Source: AP-15 sp963772295
GTDB lineage: Bacteria; Pseudomonadota; Alphaproteobacteria; ATCC43930; CGMCC-115725
Assembly (NCBI GenBank): GCA_963772295.1
Contig: CAVYWO010000009.1
Span: 186,001-250,000, forward strand
DNA: 64,000 bases
Direction of reading: 5' to 3'
Shown: positions 56,007 through 64,000 of the stretch, piece after piece
How the letters are laid out: every line of letters begins with the position of its first letter
Numbering within the stretch: position 1 is the first letter of the stretch
The notes under the pieces: model-generated
What the model was told of the DNA's origin: nothing
What the model saw: only the letters and a program-made list of their open reading frames with translations
Database searches by the model: none
Program-made: the position numbers and the translations under genes

Positions 56007-56788
56007 GAAGCAAGTGCTGGAGCACTGGTTCCTTGGGCGGCAGCTACGGAAAGTTGCTCAGGCGGCAGCTGCACTCTGACGGCCGCTTGTGGAGGAGGGG
56101 TGAGCCCGCTTGCCCATCTAGTTCTCCGGCGACAACCTTTGGTGTGCTGGCGCCGTTCTCGTCGGGTGCCTCGGTAGGCATGCAGATCAACGGGACCGTG
56201 CAAACCAATTGCACTTCCGCCGCCACGCCAAGCGACAATTTCACCATCACGAACAACAGCATTGTCGGAACCAGCGCTGCTCAGTTGGTCGCGAGCGGAA
56301 CCGGGATCTTTCAATGCTATCTGGGCTCTCCGGGGAGTGCCACGACGACGCCGCACAATGGCATCGTCGTCAATTTCGACGCCTCGCAAAACTATCTGGA
56401 CAGTCCGGCCGATCTTTATCTCTCCGACACGAATACGATCAACCCCAGCGTCAGCAGCAACTACTGCGCCGGGACCATCAGCAGCTTCGCGGGGTGTGCG
56501 ACATCGGGCTTCACGACACTACCGACGTGTTCCTTCACGCTCGGGAATCTCTACGAGAGCGGCAGCACCTATTACGTGCCCTTCACCGCGACGAATTTCA
56601 CCGCACAGTATGGCGCGGTCGAGTGGCTCGCCTCCACGTCCTCGACGACGCCGACCTCGGGCGACAGTCGTTGGAGCTACGTACCGCCGGTGTATCTTTC
56701 GGGCGTGGCGCACGGAAACACGGTGTATTTGTGGGTCATGGACAGCGCGCAGAACATCAGCGCGCCCGCTTCGGCGCTGATCCCATGA
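56007..56788 (+). pseudogene. Beta-helix fibre protein, 3' part
   Basis: This is the continuation of the gene split by the IS66 element. Joining 53460 to 56007 keeps the frame through CSGGSCTLTAACGGGVSPL, but the fibre-like reading then moves to another frame near 56095-56110 (CPSSSPATTFGVLAPF...). A frameshift is therefore present as well. The end has more beta-helix turns (NFTITNNSIVGTSAAQLVAS) and a C-terminal beta domain (GNTVYLWVMDSAQNISAPAS). Confidence 0.55.
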
Positions 56789-56947
56789 TTGCCCGCTAGC
56801 CAGCTCAACCAAGCTCCGCGCGACCGCGCCAGTGCAGCGCACGCCGCTCCCATCCGGCATGGCGGACGCGGGGGATGTACCGGGTATTCGTCTCGAATGC
56901 GCTGACCGGGATCATCCATTTGCGGCACAATTGACGGCGGAGAGCCG

Positions 56948-57025
56948 ATGACGACAGTCACCGCCGATTTTCCGGCGGCGATCGAGTGTGGTGCCGCCGT
57001 TCTCGCGGCGCTCCTGACGACGTGA
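56948..57025 (+). pseudogene. Stub copy of the start of the 58528 repeat-protein gene
   Basis: MTTVTADFPAAIECGAAVLA then ALLTT and a stop (25 codons). It matches the first 24 codons of the gene at 58528 (MATVTADFPTAIEYGTGVLA...) at most positions. It ends at the 14-bp tandem repeat. It looks like the residue of a duplicated gene whose body was deleted. Confidence 0.6.
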
Positions 57026-57069
57026 CACAAGCGACGTGACACAAGCGACGTGACACAAGCGACGTGACA
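57019..57069. repeat. 14-bp tandem repeat, 3.6 copies
   Basis: The unit GACGTGACACAAGC is repeated exactly three times (57019-57032, 57033-57046, 57047-57060) with a 9-base partial fourth. Being 14 bp long it changes frame with each copy. It begins in the stub and ends at the ATG of the next gene. Confidence 0.9.
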
Positions 57070-58523
57070 TGACAGCAAAGACGCCGGCAGCGCTCGGCAC
57101 CGAATTCGCTGCGCTCTATGCGAGCGGCCAGCCGATCGGCGCGATCACGCCCCCGCGGGTGCAGCCGATCCAGCAGGACCTGATCGACTCGCTCGCCGCT
57201 TCAGCCGCGGTCTGGCTTACCGGGGCGGCTGGCAATGGCGTGACCGACGACACCGCGGCCTTCCAGGCGGCGATCGCTTCGGTGCCGCTCGGCGGCTGCC
57301 TCTGGGTTCCGACGCCGGCGTCATCCTATCTGATCTCGGGCACGCTGACACTGACCAACATCAGCATGTGCGGCATCGGCGGGCTGGTGCCGATCACCTT
57401 TGCCGGATCAAGCTCGACCGACTGCATCGTGGCATCGGGATGGTCGCCCGGAAGCATCACCCGGCAATTGGTTGTCCGCGGCTTTTACATAAACGGCGGC
57501 AGCGGCAAGGCCGGCCGCGACGGGGTGCGGCACGCCGGCGGGATCGGCACTCAATTCCGCGACTTGATGATCTACAACATGGGCCGCGATGGATTTCATG
57601 CAGAATCCTCAGCGGCTTTCGCCTTCACCGAAATGCTGATGTGTCTCAACGTCCAGTGCAACAACAGCGCACGTGACAACTTCCACTTCGAGACCGGCAA
57701 TATAGGGAATATCGATTACATCAACCAAACGACAATGCTCAACTGCGCCTCGCGGGCTCCCGGCCAGTATTCGCTGGCGCTCGTCAACAATGCCAATAAT
57801 GCCACATCAGGGGCGCAAGGATCGAAGATTAGCAGCTTATCATGGGTCGGCGGCGAACTCGATTGCGCCGGCAGCTCGGCGCCGGACGACGTCTATTTCC
57901 AATGCACCGGGAACAACGGCTCGATCGAGGATGCTGCATTCGATAACGTGGCGATCGAGGATGCGTCCAACGCGCACACCGGCTGGAACATCGGCACCAG
58001 CTGCGCCGCTGGCAGTGGAATTGGAGCGCCCTGGATCAAGCCGACGGTGGTCTTCTACGGATGCGCCCATATCGGGATCAACCCGGCCGGTTTGACCGGC
58101 GGCGTCTCGACCCCGGTCGGCGCCTCGATCGCCAACGATTTCGCGGCCGGAGGGCCGAAGCAATTAACAGCGGCCGGCATGTTCGGCTGGGGGTTGGCAT
58201 TCACGCCGACATACAGCGGCCGCACGCTCGTCGTCATCGGCGCCGAGGTCTCCAACCTCACGGCGAGCGAAGCCCAGACGCTCACGCTGCAATACGGCAC
58301 CGGTGCGGCACCGGCAAACGGCGCTGCGGTCACCGGCACGCAGGCGGGGGCCTACTTCAGCACGCCGCAGGGACAGGGTGCCGCGATCTATATCGGCGCC
58401 CACTTCGCCGCCCTCGTCTCTCTGACGGTCGGCACGACATATTGGTTTGATCTCTCCTGCGCCGCGATCTCCGGCGGCACCGTTACGACAGCAGGTCTCA
58501 ATTTTTCGGTGATCGAGCTTTAG
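57069..58523 (+). CDS. Pectate-lyase-like tailspike
   Basis: This 484-residue protein begins LGTEFAALYASGQPIGAITP, a phage-type N terminus without signal peptide. The pectate-lyase superfamily start NGVTDDTAAFQAAIASV follows, then GCLWVPTPASSYLISGTLTL and a beta-helix (GTQFRDLMIYNMGRDGFHAE, NAHTGWNIGTSC). The last 110 residues (FTPTYSGRTLVVIGAEVSNL, TYWFDLSCAAISGG) form a beta-sandwich C-terminal domain. It is probably a trimeric spike binding or cutting surface polysaccharide. Confidence 0.7.
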   Translation: MTAKTPAALGTEFAALYASGQPIGAITPPRVQPIQQDLIDSLAASAAVWLTGAAGNGVTDDTAAFQAAIASVPLGGCLWVPTPASSYLISGTLTLTNISMCGIGGLVPITFAGSSSTDCIVASGWSPGSITRQLVVRGFYINGGSGKAGRDGVRHAGGIGTQFRDLMIYNMGRDGFHAESSAAFAFTEMLMCLNVQCNNSARDNFHFETGNIGNIDYINQTTMLNCASRAPGQYSLALVNNANNATSGAQGSKISSLSWVGGELDCAGSSAPDDVYFQCTGNNGSIEDAAFDNVAIEDASNAHTGWNIGTSCAAGSGIGAPWIKPTVVFYGCAHIGINPAGLTGGVSTPVGASIANDFAAGGPKQLTAAGMFGWGLAFTPTYSGRTLVVIGAEVSNLTASEAQTLTLQYGTGAAPANGAAVTGTQAGAYFSTPQGQGAAIYIGAHFAALVSLTVGTTYWFDLSCAAISGGTVTTAGLNFSVIEL

Positions 58524-58527
58524 CGGG

Positions 58528-59814
58528 ATGGCGACGGTCACCGCCGATTTTCCGACGGCGATCGAATATGGCACGGGCGTTCTTGCCGCGCTACTGACTG
58601 ATACGTTTACCGAAGATTTCGGCCCCGACTTCGGACCTGCGCTCGGCGGCGGCGGGCCGATCGAATGGCTGCGCAGTATGCCCGTCAGCGACGACAGCCA
58701 CGCGCCGATCGAGGCGCTGGCGAGCGTGCTCGTGCAGCTCGTCGCGCGTCCGTGGTCAAGCCAGTTTTCGCCGTCATTTGGCCCCATCGGGGGCGGCGCG
58801 CCGACGGAATGGCTGAGCGCCGCCGTGCGGGCCGATCCGCTGGCGCCCGTCGAGGCGGGCAGGCTGGTCCACGCCGACTACGCCCCCCCGATCGAGGCCG
58901 CCGGATCGATCCGGGCCGATCCGCTATCGGCCGGGGAGAGCCTGGGCGCCCTGCGCGTCGACGCCACCGCGACAGGCGAGGCGGCGGCGACGCAGGCGCT
59001 CGATACGCACCCGCCGGCCGAAGCCTTGGCGGAGGCGGACGCCGACGTGTGGTCGCCAACCGAGAGCCTCGGCACGCTGCCGCCGGTGCGCGGCGATACC
59101 TTTGCGCCGCTCGAGGCGCTGGCGACGCAGCGGGCCGATTGGCATCCCATCGAATGGGCAGCGGTCTTCCGCGCCGACGCGGCGGCCCCGGTCGAGGCCG
59201 TCCTCGCCCTCCGCATCGACCCGGGGGCGCCCGGCGAAAGCATTGCGGTTTACCGGCTCGATGTCGGACCGGTCCTGGAAGCACTGTCGGCAGCAGCGCG
59301 CATCGATGTCGTCCTCCCCGTCGAGGCGCTGCTGTCGGCGGTGCGAGACGGAGGCCATGTCGTCGAGGCCGGCTCGACGCTACTCCTGCATCAGGCGGCC
59401 TCGGATGAGGCTCTGACGGGGTTGCGGATTGACCCAGGCCTGCCGACGGAGGCCGGCGGCGGCGTCGGGGCCGATGCGCTGGCGCCCGTGGAGGCGCTGT
59501 CGACGGCGTTGCGCAGTGGGGCAGTTGCCGAGTTCCTCGCGACGGTGCAGCCGCTCGCCGCCGTCGGCGACGTGAACGCGCCGCTTGAGTGGGCGGCGAT
59601 CTTCCGCGCCGATGGTGCAGCGGCCGCCGAATGGGCGGCGCTCTCGGCGAGCGATCGGCTGGCGATCATCGAATGGTTGCGCGGCTTTGCCGCCGATAGT
59701 CAGCCGCCGATCGAGGCCGGCGCGACCCAGCCGGCGCCGGTGCTCTTCGTCGGCCGCGGCCGGCTCGCGGTGTCCCCCGGCCGCATGCGGCTTCTCGGAC
59801 CGACCGCCGCGTAA
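58528..59814 (+). CDS. Repeat protein with (R)AD-x-x-(A/P)-P-(V/I)-E-A units
   Basis: This 428-residue protein is built of about 18 units of 17-20 residues: VRADPLAPVEAGRLVHAD, APPIEAAGSIRADPLSAG, RADAAAPVEAVLALRIDPG, ADALAPVEALSTALRSG. Each has Asp, small residues, Pro and an invariant Glu before Ala/Trp (PVEA, PIEW). The ending GRGRLAVSPGRMRLLGPTAA is typical of small phage structural proteins from memory. It has no signal peptide. A solenoid or fibrous spacer in the tail is possible. Confidence 0.55.
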   Translation: MATVTADFPTAIEYGTGVLAALLTDTFTEDFGPDFGPALGGGGPIEWLRSMPVSDDSHAPIEALASVLVQLVARPWSSQFSPSFGPIGGGAPTEWLSAAVRADPLAPVEAGRLVHADYAPPIEAAGSIRADPLSAGESLGALRVDATATGEAAATQALDTHPPAEALAEADADVWSPTESLGTLPPVRGDTFAPLEALATQRADWHPIEWAAVFRADAAAPVEAVLALRIDPGAPGESIAVYRLDVGPVLEALSAAARIDVVLPVEALLSAVRDGGHVVEAGSTLLLHQAASDEALTGLRIDPGLPTEAGGGVGADALAPVEALSTALRSGAVAEFLATVQPLAAVGDVNAPLEWAAIFRADGAAAAEWAALSASDRLAIIEWLRGFAADSQPPIEAGATQPAPVLFVGRGRLAVSPGRMRLLGPTAA

Positions 59815-59825
59815 CCCCCGCCTTC

Positions 59826-59867
59826 CCCACGGAACAAGTCCGTGGGCTGAAGGCGCACGGGGCAGGC
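59826..59867 (+). repeat. Palindromic repeat family C, copy 3 (intergenic)
   Basis: CCCACGG-AACAAGT-CCGTGGG followed by CTGAAGGCGCACGGGGCAGG then C. The order palindrome, CTGAAGGC, ACG, GGCAGGC is the same as in copy 2, with a different stem sequence but conserved pairing. Six T follow at 59868-59873, so this copy could also end transcription. Confidence 0.65.
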
Positions 59868-59902
59868 TTTTTTGCACCCTCGTTTGAGAGGCTTGATTTC
59901 GC

Positions 59903-62109
59903 ATGCGCTTTGCGGTTCTCGCGGCGTGCTTCTTGGCGTTTCTCGCTGGCCGGGCGCACGCCGGCAGCATCCTGACGCAGGGCCAGCTCAACACCGAACT
60001 CGGCACGAACTGTGCGGCGCAAGGGAAGACGGCACCCTGCATCGGGCCGGCGCAGATGTCGGACCTGATCGCCACCGCGGTGCCGGCCGTCGTGACCGGT
60101 ATTACCGCAGCCGGGACGACGCAGGGCACGGCCACGGCGCTCACGGGTCAGGTCAACGACGTGGCAACCGTCGCGGCGGGCACGGGCGTGGTCTTGCCGA
60201 CAGCGGTCGCCGGGCAGACGAACACGGTTTGCGACGACGGCGCGAACTCTCTGTTAGTCTATCCCGCATCCGGGGCGGCCATCGGAGCGAATGCGGCAAA
60301 CAGCCCCGTCGACGACGATGTCGCGCAGTGCATCAGCTTGGTCGCGCTGAGTTCTACAGCGTGGCGCCTCATCAGCGGCAACCCGGGCTCTACCCTCGCC
60401 GCGGGCTATTACGCCAGCCCGAACGGCAGCGACAGCAACCCGGGCACGCTCGCGATGCCGTTCCAGACGCTCGGTGCGTGTCAGACGGCGATGCAAAGCG
60501 GCCTCAAGATTTGCTACGTGCGGGCCGGCAGCTATGCCCTGCCTTCCGGCGGTCTCGTCCTCACGACGACGGACAACGGCGAGACGTTCCAATATTATCC
60601 GCCGGACGGCGTCGGTTCAGCGGTCCTGACGACCGGTTCGGTCGCGGCGAGCACTTTCGCGATCACCGACAGTTGCGTCGGATGCACTCTCGACGGTTTA
60701 ACTCTCAACGTCAGTGGAAACGTCGCCGCCTGGATTGCGATCGGGCTCAATGCCGCGAACGGCACCCAATTCCTAAACAATGTCGTCAACGGGGAAAATG
60801 CGGCCGCCCCGTACTATCTGATCGACGTCTACGGGGCGATGTCCAACGCTATTATCGCCGGCAATACGTTGGAGAATTGGGGCACGAGCAGCGGCGGGGA
60901 CGCGATTATTATGAACGCCGCCCTGACAAACTCCGTCATCAAAAACAATACGTTCCAATGTATCGCGCAATACGGCATCATAAGCGGCGCGAGCGGCTCG
61001 AACGGCAACTTGATCTACAGCAATACATTCGTCGGCGGCGGCCACGTCGGCGGCGCGCCTCCCGGCTGCGGCAGCGCCGTTTTCCGGCGGCGGCGGCGCG
61101 GACTGGGCGCCGGGCACCAGCCAGGGCAACCTATTCTTCAACAACACGACGTCGGGGGGGGACCGGGTACTCTTTGGTCTTTAACGCTCCATCGGGGGTC
61201 AACTACGTCGAGAATAACACTCTTCAGGTGGCCGGTAACCCCGTAATAACCGTGGACGGCAGCCCCGCGGCCGGGACCGTGATTCGTAATAATACGGTGA
61301 CGAGCCCAGGCTCGGTGGGATTTAATCTCGGCACCGAGCATGACGCCTGTCCGGAAACGTCGTCGGCGGGCTTGCTCGTCGCCAATAACACCATAACGGC
61401 CGAGTACGAGCCGCTCTGGCTGACCGCCCTGGTCAACAGCGTCGTGCAGGGTAACACGACAAACATCGGCATAGTGACCACCGGAGGCGGCTCCTCTCAC
61501 TGGCCCGCCGGCCTGTCGATGTCAAGCAAAGCCTTCAACGAAGCCTGTTCGTCGCCGGTCTACAGCACGGGCAACACGATCGAGGACAATTCATTTACCT
61601 CCGCGAACGGCAATGGGGGCTTCGCTGCCACTTCCGCGGAATACGGCGTCTATATTGACGTCACCAACAGCGGCAACACCATTTCGCACAACATCCTCTA
61701 TCCTTACGGCTCGCCCGGGACGGCGGCCTACCAGAACAACGGGGGCACAAACACCGCGACGGACAACCAGACCACGTCCGGCGGGGCCGTGGCGAGTGCC
61801 CCACCGCTCGCCAATGCCGGGTCTGCGCAAATCGCCGCGGGCGGCCAGACGATCACCCTGGACGGCAGCGCCACCGCGAACTTCCCCGGCGGCGGTACGG
61901 GTGGGATTACCTATGCCTGGACGTGCACCGTCAATTGCGCCGGCCTGACGATTACCAGCCCGACCGCGGCGACGACCACCGTGACCGGCCTGCCGTCGAA
62001 GGCCGCACTCAACGGCGCTGCCGAGGTTCTCGTCTTCCAACTGGTCGCGACCGCGGGCGGGCACTCGACGACAGACCAAGTCGCGGTCGGCCTGGACCCA
62101 AGCCTATGA
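59903..62109 (+). pseudogene. Secreted beta-helix tailspike-like protein with two frameshifts
   Basis: It starts with signal peptide MRFAVLAACFLAFLAGRAHA then GSIL, one copy of the shared module (about 85-160), then GYYASPNGSDSNPGTLAMPF and a parallel beta-helix. The frame breaks at the T4 run 61080-61083 and again at the G8 run 61154-61161. Removing one base from each gives GGGADWAPGTSQGNLFFNNT then GYSLVFNAPSGVNYVENNTL and runs to 62109, ending in a PKD-like domain (ANAGSAQIAAGGQTITLDGS, TYAWTCTVNCAGLTITSPTA). The restored length is about 735 residues. Confidence 0.7.
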
Positions 62110-62309
62110 AGCGCGGCAAGCCGGCGCCGGCTGCGATCGTCATGGCGCATTTCGATGGCGAGCCGCTCGCCGCCATCGCTCGCAAGCACGGCATCACCGT
62201 TGCTCGGTTGCGCGGCATCCTGCGGCAGCATTCGCTTTATTGCTTCGGCCGGATCGAGCCAAGCATGGTGCGGCGCTGGTACGGAGGCCGCGTGTGTACG
62301 GCGACCTGA
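62106..62309 (+). CDS. Small HTH-like phage protein
   Basis: This 67-residue protein starts with ATG overlapping the previous stop (ATGA). The middle, HFDGEPLAAIARKHGITVAR then LRGILRQH, has the helix-turn-helix spacing of small DNA-binding proteins. The end YCFGRIEPSMVRRWYGG is basic. It overlaps the next gene by 16 bp. Confidence 0.5.
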   Translation: MKRGKPAPAAIVMAHFDGEPLAAIARKHGITVARLRGILRQHSLYCFGRIEPSMVRRWYGGRVCTAT

Positions 62310-62998
62310 CCACCCTCGCCGACGTGCGGGCCTGGCTCCAAACTGGACCTTCGCCCTATCCGGCGACCGACGATCTGCTGCTGACGCGGCTGATCACGGC
62401 GGCGAGCCGGCTCGTGCAGACCTGGCTCAACCGCCCGCTGCTCTCGGGCGACTGGCAGGAGGTACGCGATGGGCCCGGCAGCTACGGATGGGAGACGACG
62501 TTCGCCTTCGCCGTCCAGCCGGCGACGGCGGTCATCCTCGTCGTCGTCAACAACCTGACGATCCCGGCCGTCCCCTTTGTTCCGCCGGCACCGCCCAGCC
62601 AGATCTCGCAGGTCGTGCAGAGCTTTCCATGGGGCGCGCCCGGCTATGTCTTCACGCCATCGGCGCTGACGATCCGCGGCTTTCCGGTGCCGCGCCAGCG
62701 CGCTTGCGTCCTGCTGCAGTACACGGCCGGCTTCGCCGCGGTGCCGTTCGACATCGCCCAGGCGACGATCGAACTCGTCTGCCGCAAATACCGCGAGCGC
62801 ACCCGCATCGGCGAGCGCTCGAAGCACCTCGGGGCCGAGACCGTCGCTTACGAGACGACGTCCTTTTCTCTGCGCGACATGCAGTCGGATATCCAGCTGC
62901 TGCTGCAGCAATATCGGCAGGTAGCGCCGGTCTTCGCCGGGCCGCCGACGCCGGCGCCGACGAGCTTCGACCCGGCGACCCTGGCGGCGGCGAACTAA
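62294..62998 (+). CDS. Phage gp6-like head-tail connector protein
   Basis: This 234-residue protein starts at GTG after GGAGG (62283-62287). The N terminus (YGDLTTLADVRAWLQTGP, DDLLLTRLITAASRLVQTWL) and later IAQATIELVCRKYRERTRIG follow the helical pattern of gp6-like connectors that extend the portal ring. The middle is a beta-rich insertion. Connector genes normally follow the capsid gene directly; here about 17 kb intervenes. Confidence 0.65.
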   Translation: MYGDLTTLADVRAWLQTGPSPYPATDDLLLTRLITAASRLVQTWLNRPLLSGDWQEVRDGPGSYGWETTFAFAVQPATAVILVVVNNLTIPAVPFVPPAPPSQISQVVQSFPWGAPGYVFTPSALTIRGFPVPRQRACVLLQYTAGFAAVPFDIAQATIELVCRKYRERTRIGERSKHLGAETVAYETTSFSLRDMQSDIQLLLQQYRQVAPVFAGPPTPAPTSFDPATLAAAN

Positions 62999-63010
62999 AG
63001 GGGATAACGC

Positions 63011-63250
63011 ATGGCAGACCGCGCGAGCCACGCCTTGGCCATCGCTGTTCCCAACTCCGGCAAGATGGCGCTTCCATCGGGTTGCGATTGGCTGTCCTTC
63101 GCCAATTCTGCCAGTCAGGTGCTCGTAATCGATACGGTCGGGGGCGAACAAGCAGTTTCGATCCTGCTGCCGTCAGGCATGTGGCCGATCCGGGCCCAGG
63201 CGATCTATTCCACAACGACTGTGACCAGTATCCTTGCGTATTGGGAGTAA
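63011..63250 (+). CDS. Small phage structural protein
   Basis: This 79-residue protein (ALAIAVPNSGKMALPSGCDW, IYSTTTVTSILAYWE) has no signal peptide and beta-strand character. It lies between connector and neck genes, so it is probably a head or neck component. No family was recognised. Confidence 0.45.
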   Translation: MADRASHALAIAVPNSGKMALPSGCDWLSFANSASQVLVIDTVGGEQAVSILLPSGMWPIRAQAIYSTTTVTSILAYWE

Positions 63251-63256
63251 GCCGCG

Positions 63257-63691
63257 ATGATCGTCCGCGAGGCGATTTATGCGGCGCTGTGGTCGCTCGC
63301 GGCACAAGCCGCGACTTTCGCCACCGCGAGCCGCCGGCTGCGGCACTGGAGCGACGTATCGCCGGCCGAGCAGCCGGCCCTTTTCATGAGCGAGAAGGGC
63401 GCCGTCGCCAAAGTGCCGGCGCTCGGCGCACCGGTGGTCTACACGCTTTATGCCGACCTCTACCTCTACGCCCATTCGGCCGACCCGTATCTGGCACCGG
63501 CGACGATCCTCAACCCGCTGATCGACGCGGTCGAGGCGGCAATCGCGCCTTCGCCGGTCACCGGCATCCAGAACCTCGGGCTGCCGGCGATGGTGCAGCA
63601 CGCCTATATCGCCGGCCGCATCGAGACCGACGAGGGCGTCCTCAGCGACCAGGCGATCGCCATCGTCCCGGTCGAGATTTTGGCGGTGTGA
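63257..63691 (+). CDS. Phage tail-completion / neck protein
   Basis: This 144-residue protein has PALFMSEKGAVAKVPALGAP, LYADLYLYAHSADPYLAPAT and LNPLIDAVEAAIAPSPVTGI, the layout of tail-terminator or tail-completion proteins located between the connector and the gp10-like gene. It has no signal peptide. The assignment is by order and secondary-structure feel. Confidence 0.55.
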   Translation: MIVREAIYAALWSLAAQAATFATASRRLRHWSDVSPAEQPALFMSEKGAVAKVPALGAPVVYTLYADLYLYAHSADPYLAPATILNPLIDAVEAAIAPSPVTGIQNLGLPAMVQHAYIAGRIETDEGVLSDQAIAIVPVEILAV

Positions 63692-63712
63692 TCCCAGGCT
63701 CAGGAGTGTGGC

Positions 63713-64000
63713 GTGATCACGGTCCAGGTGATCGGCGACGATAAGCTTGTGGCGCGGCTCGACGCGATGCCGGGCCGCCTGCATGAAGGCCTGGCGCGCG
63801 CCGTTGTGCGCCTCGGCTTGGCGCTGCAGAAGAAGGTCCAGGAGGAGAAGCTCTCCGGCCAGGAGCTCAAGGTCCGCACCGGTTCGCTCAGGAGCTCGAT
63901 CAATACCGAGGTGACGGACACGCCGGCCGTGGTCGCGGCCAGCGTCGGCACCAACATCCGCTATGCGCGGCCGCACGAATATGGCGTCGACCATCCCTGG
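63713..64000 (+). CDS. HK97 gp10-like protein, partial at right edge
   Basis: The frame opens at GTG 63713 after AGGAG and runs off the edge (96 residues visible). It has the HK97-gp10 pattern: DDKLVARLDAMPGRLHEGLA, LALQKKVQEEKLSG, VRTGSLRSSINTEVTDTP, and GTNIRYARPHEYG with the conserved ARxxEYG end. This family joins head to tail. It shows that the prophage continues beyond the window. Confidence 0.8.
   Translation, partial: MITVQVIGDDKLVARLDAMPGRLHEGLARAVVRLGLALQKKVQEEKLSGQELKVRTGSLRSSINTEVTDTPAVVAASVGTNIRYARPHEYGVDHPW

Noticed and set aside
57019..57069. CRISPR-like array
   Set aside because: Units are 14 bp, contiguous and without spacers; it is a plain tandem repeat.

Overview
The window is high-GC alphaproteobacterial chromosome, probably Rhodospirillales or Acetobacterales. 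The evidence is the block secA / argJ-mutT / comF-grxC-nit-DUF1178 / ubiG / lysC / ispG-hisS-prfA-prmC-DUF4167-clpB, whose gene content and order are typical of that group. No rRNA or species-specific marker is present, so a closer placement is not possible from this sequence alone.

Layout. (1) 1-9.3 kb is a decayed accessory stretch. It holds fragments of a ParB-like gene, a serine recombinase and mdcD (malonate decarboxylase), a 5'-truncated FUSC exporter and a frameshifted YVTN beta-propeller. A complete IS256-family element with its own small passenger gene lies at 609-2520, and an intact amidohydrolase at 3848-4690. (2) 9.36-28.9 kb is intact housekeeping DNA: tRNA-Lys, secA, argJ, mutT, a BioC-like methyltransferase, comF, grxC, a nitrilase-family amidase, DUF1178, ubiG, lysC, a nitronate monooxygenase-like gene, ispG, hisS, prfA, prmC, DUF4167 and clpB. 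(3) 29.0 kb to the right edge is prophage. It opens with a divergent immunity region (XRE-S24 repressor against a GcrA-like and a DUF6456-like gene). Then come a portal gene, a tailspike, a nine-gene chain of 4-nt-overlapping small genes including a candidate spanin pair, a small membrane protein, a prohead protease, the major capsid gene, a run of genes for Sec-exported beta-rich proteins, several beta-helix tailspikes, and head-tail connector/neck genes that run off the right edge. No integrase or terminase was found in the window.

Working logic. The prophage has the parts of a capsid-and-tail module, but many genes are broken. Portal, prohead protease and one tailspike carry single-base frameshifts, one fibre-like gene has an in-frame amber codon, a beta-helix gene is split by an IS66 element (8-bp duplication) and a zinc-ribbon gene is split by an IS1182-family element (4-bp duplication). 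The 20-kb core between the two accessory regions shows no such damage, so decay explains this better than sequencing error.

The two least ordinary features are these. First, families of short palindromic repeats sit between genes and also in frame inside prophage genes; one copy served as the target for the IS1182-family element. Second, a roughly 100-residue beta-rich module recurs in at least five neighbouring prophage genes, most of which encode N-terminal signal peptides.
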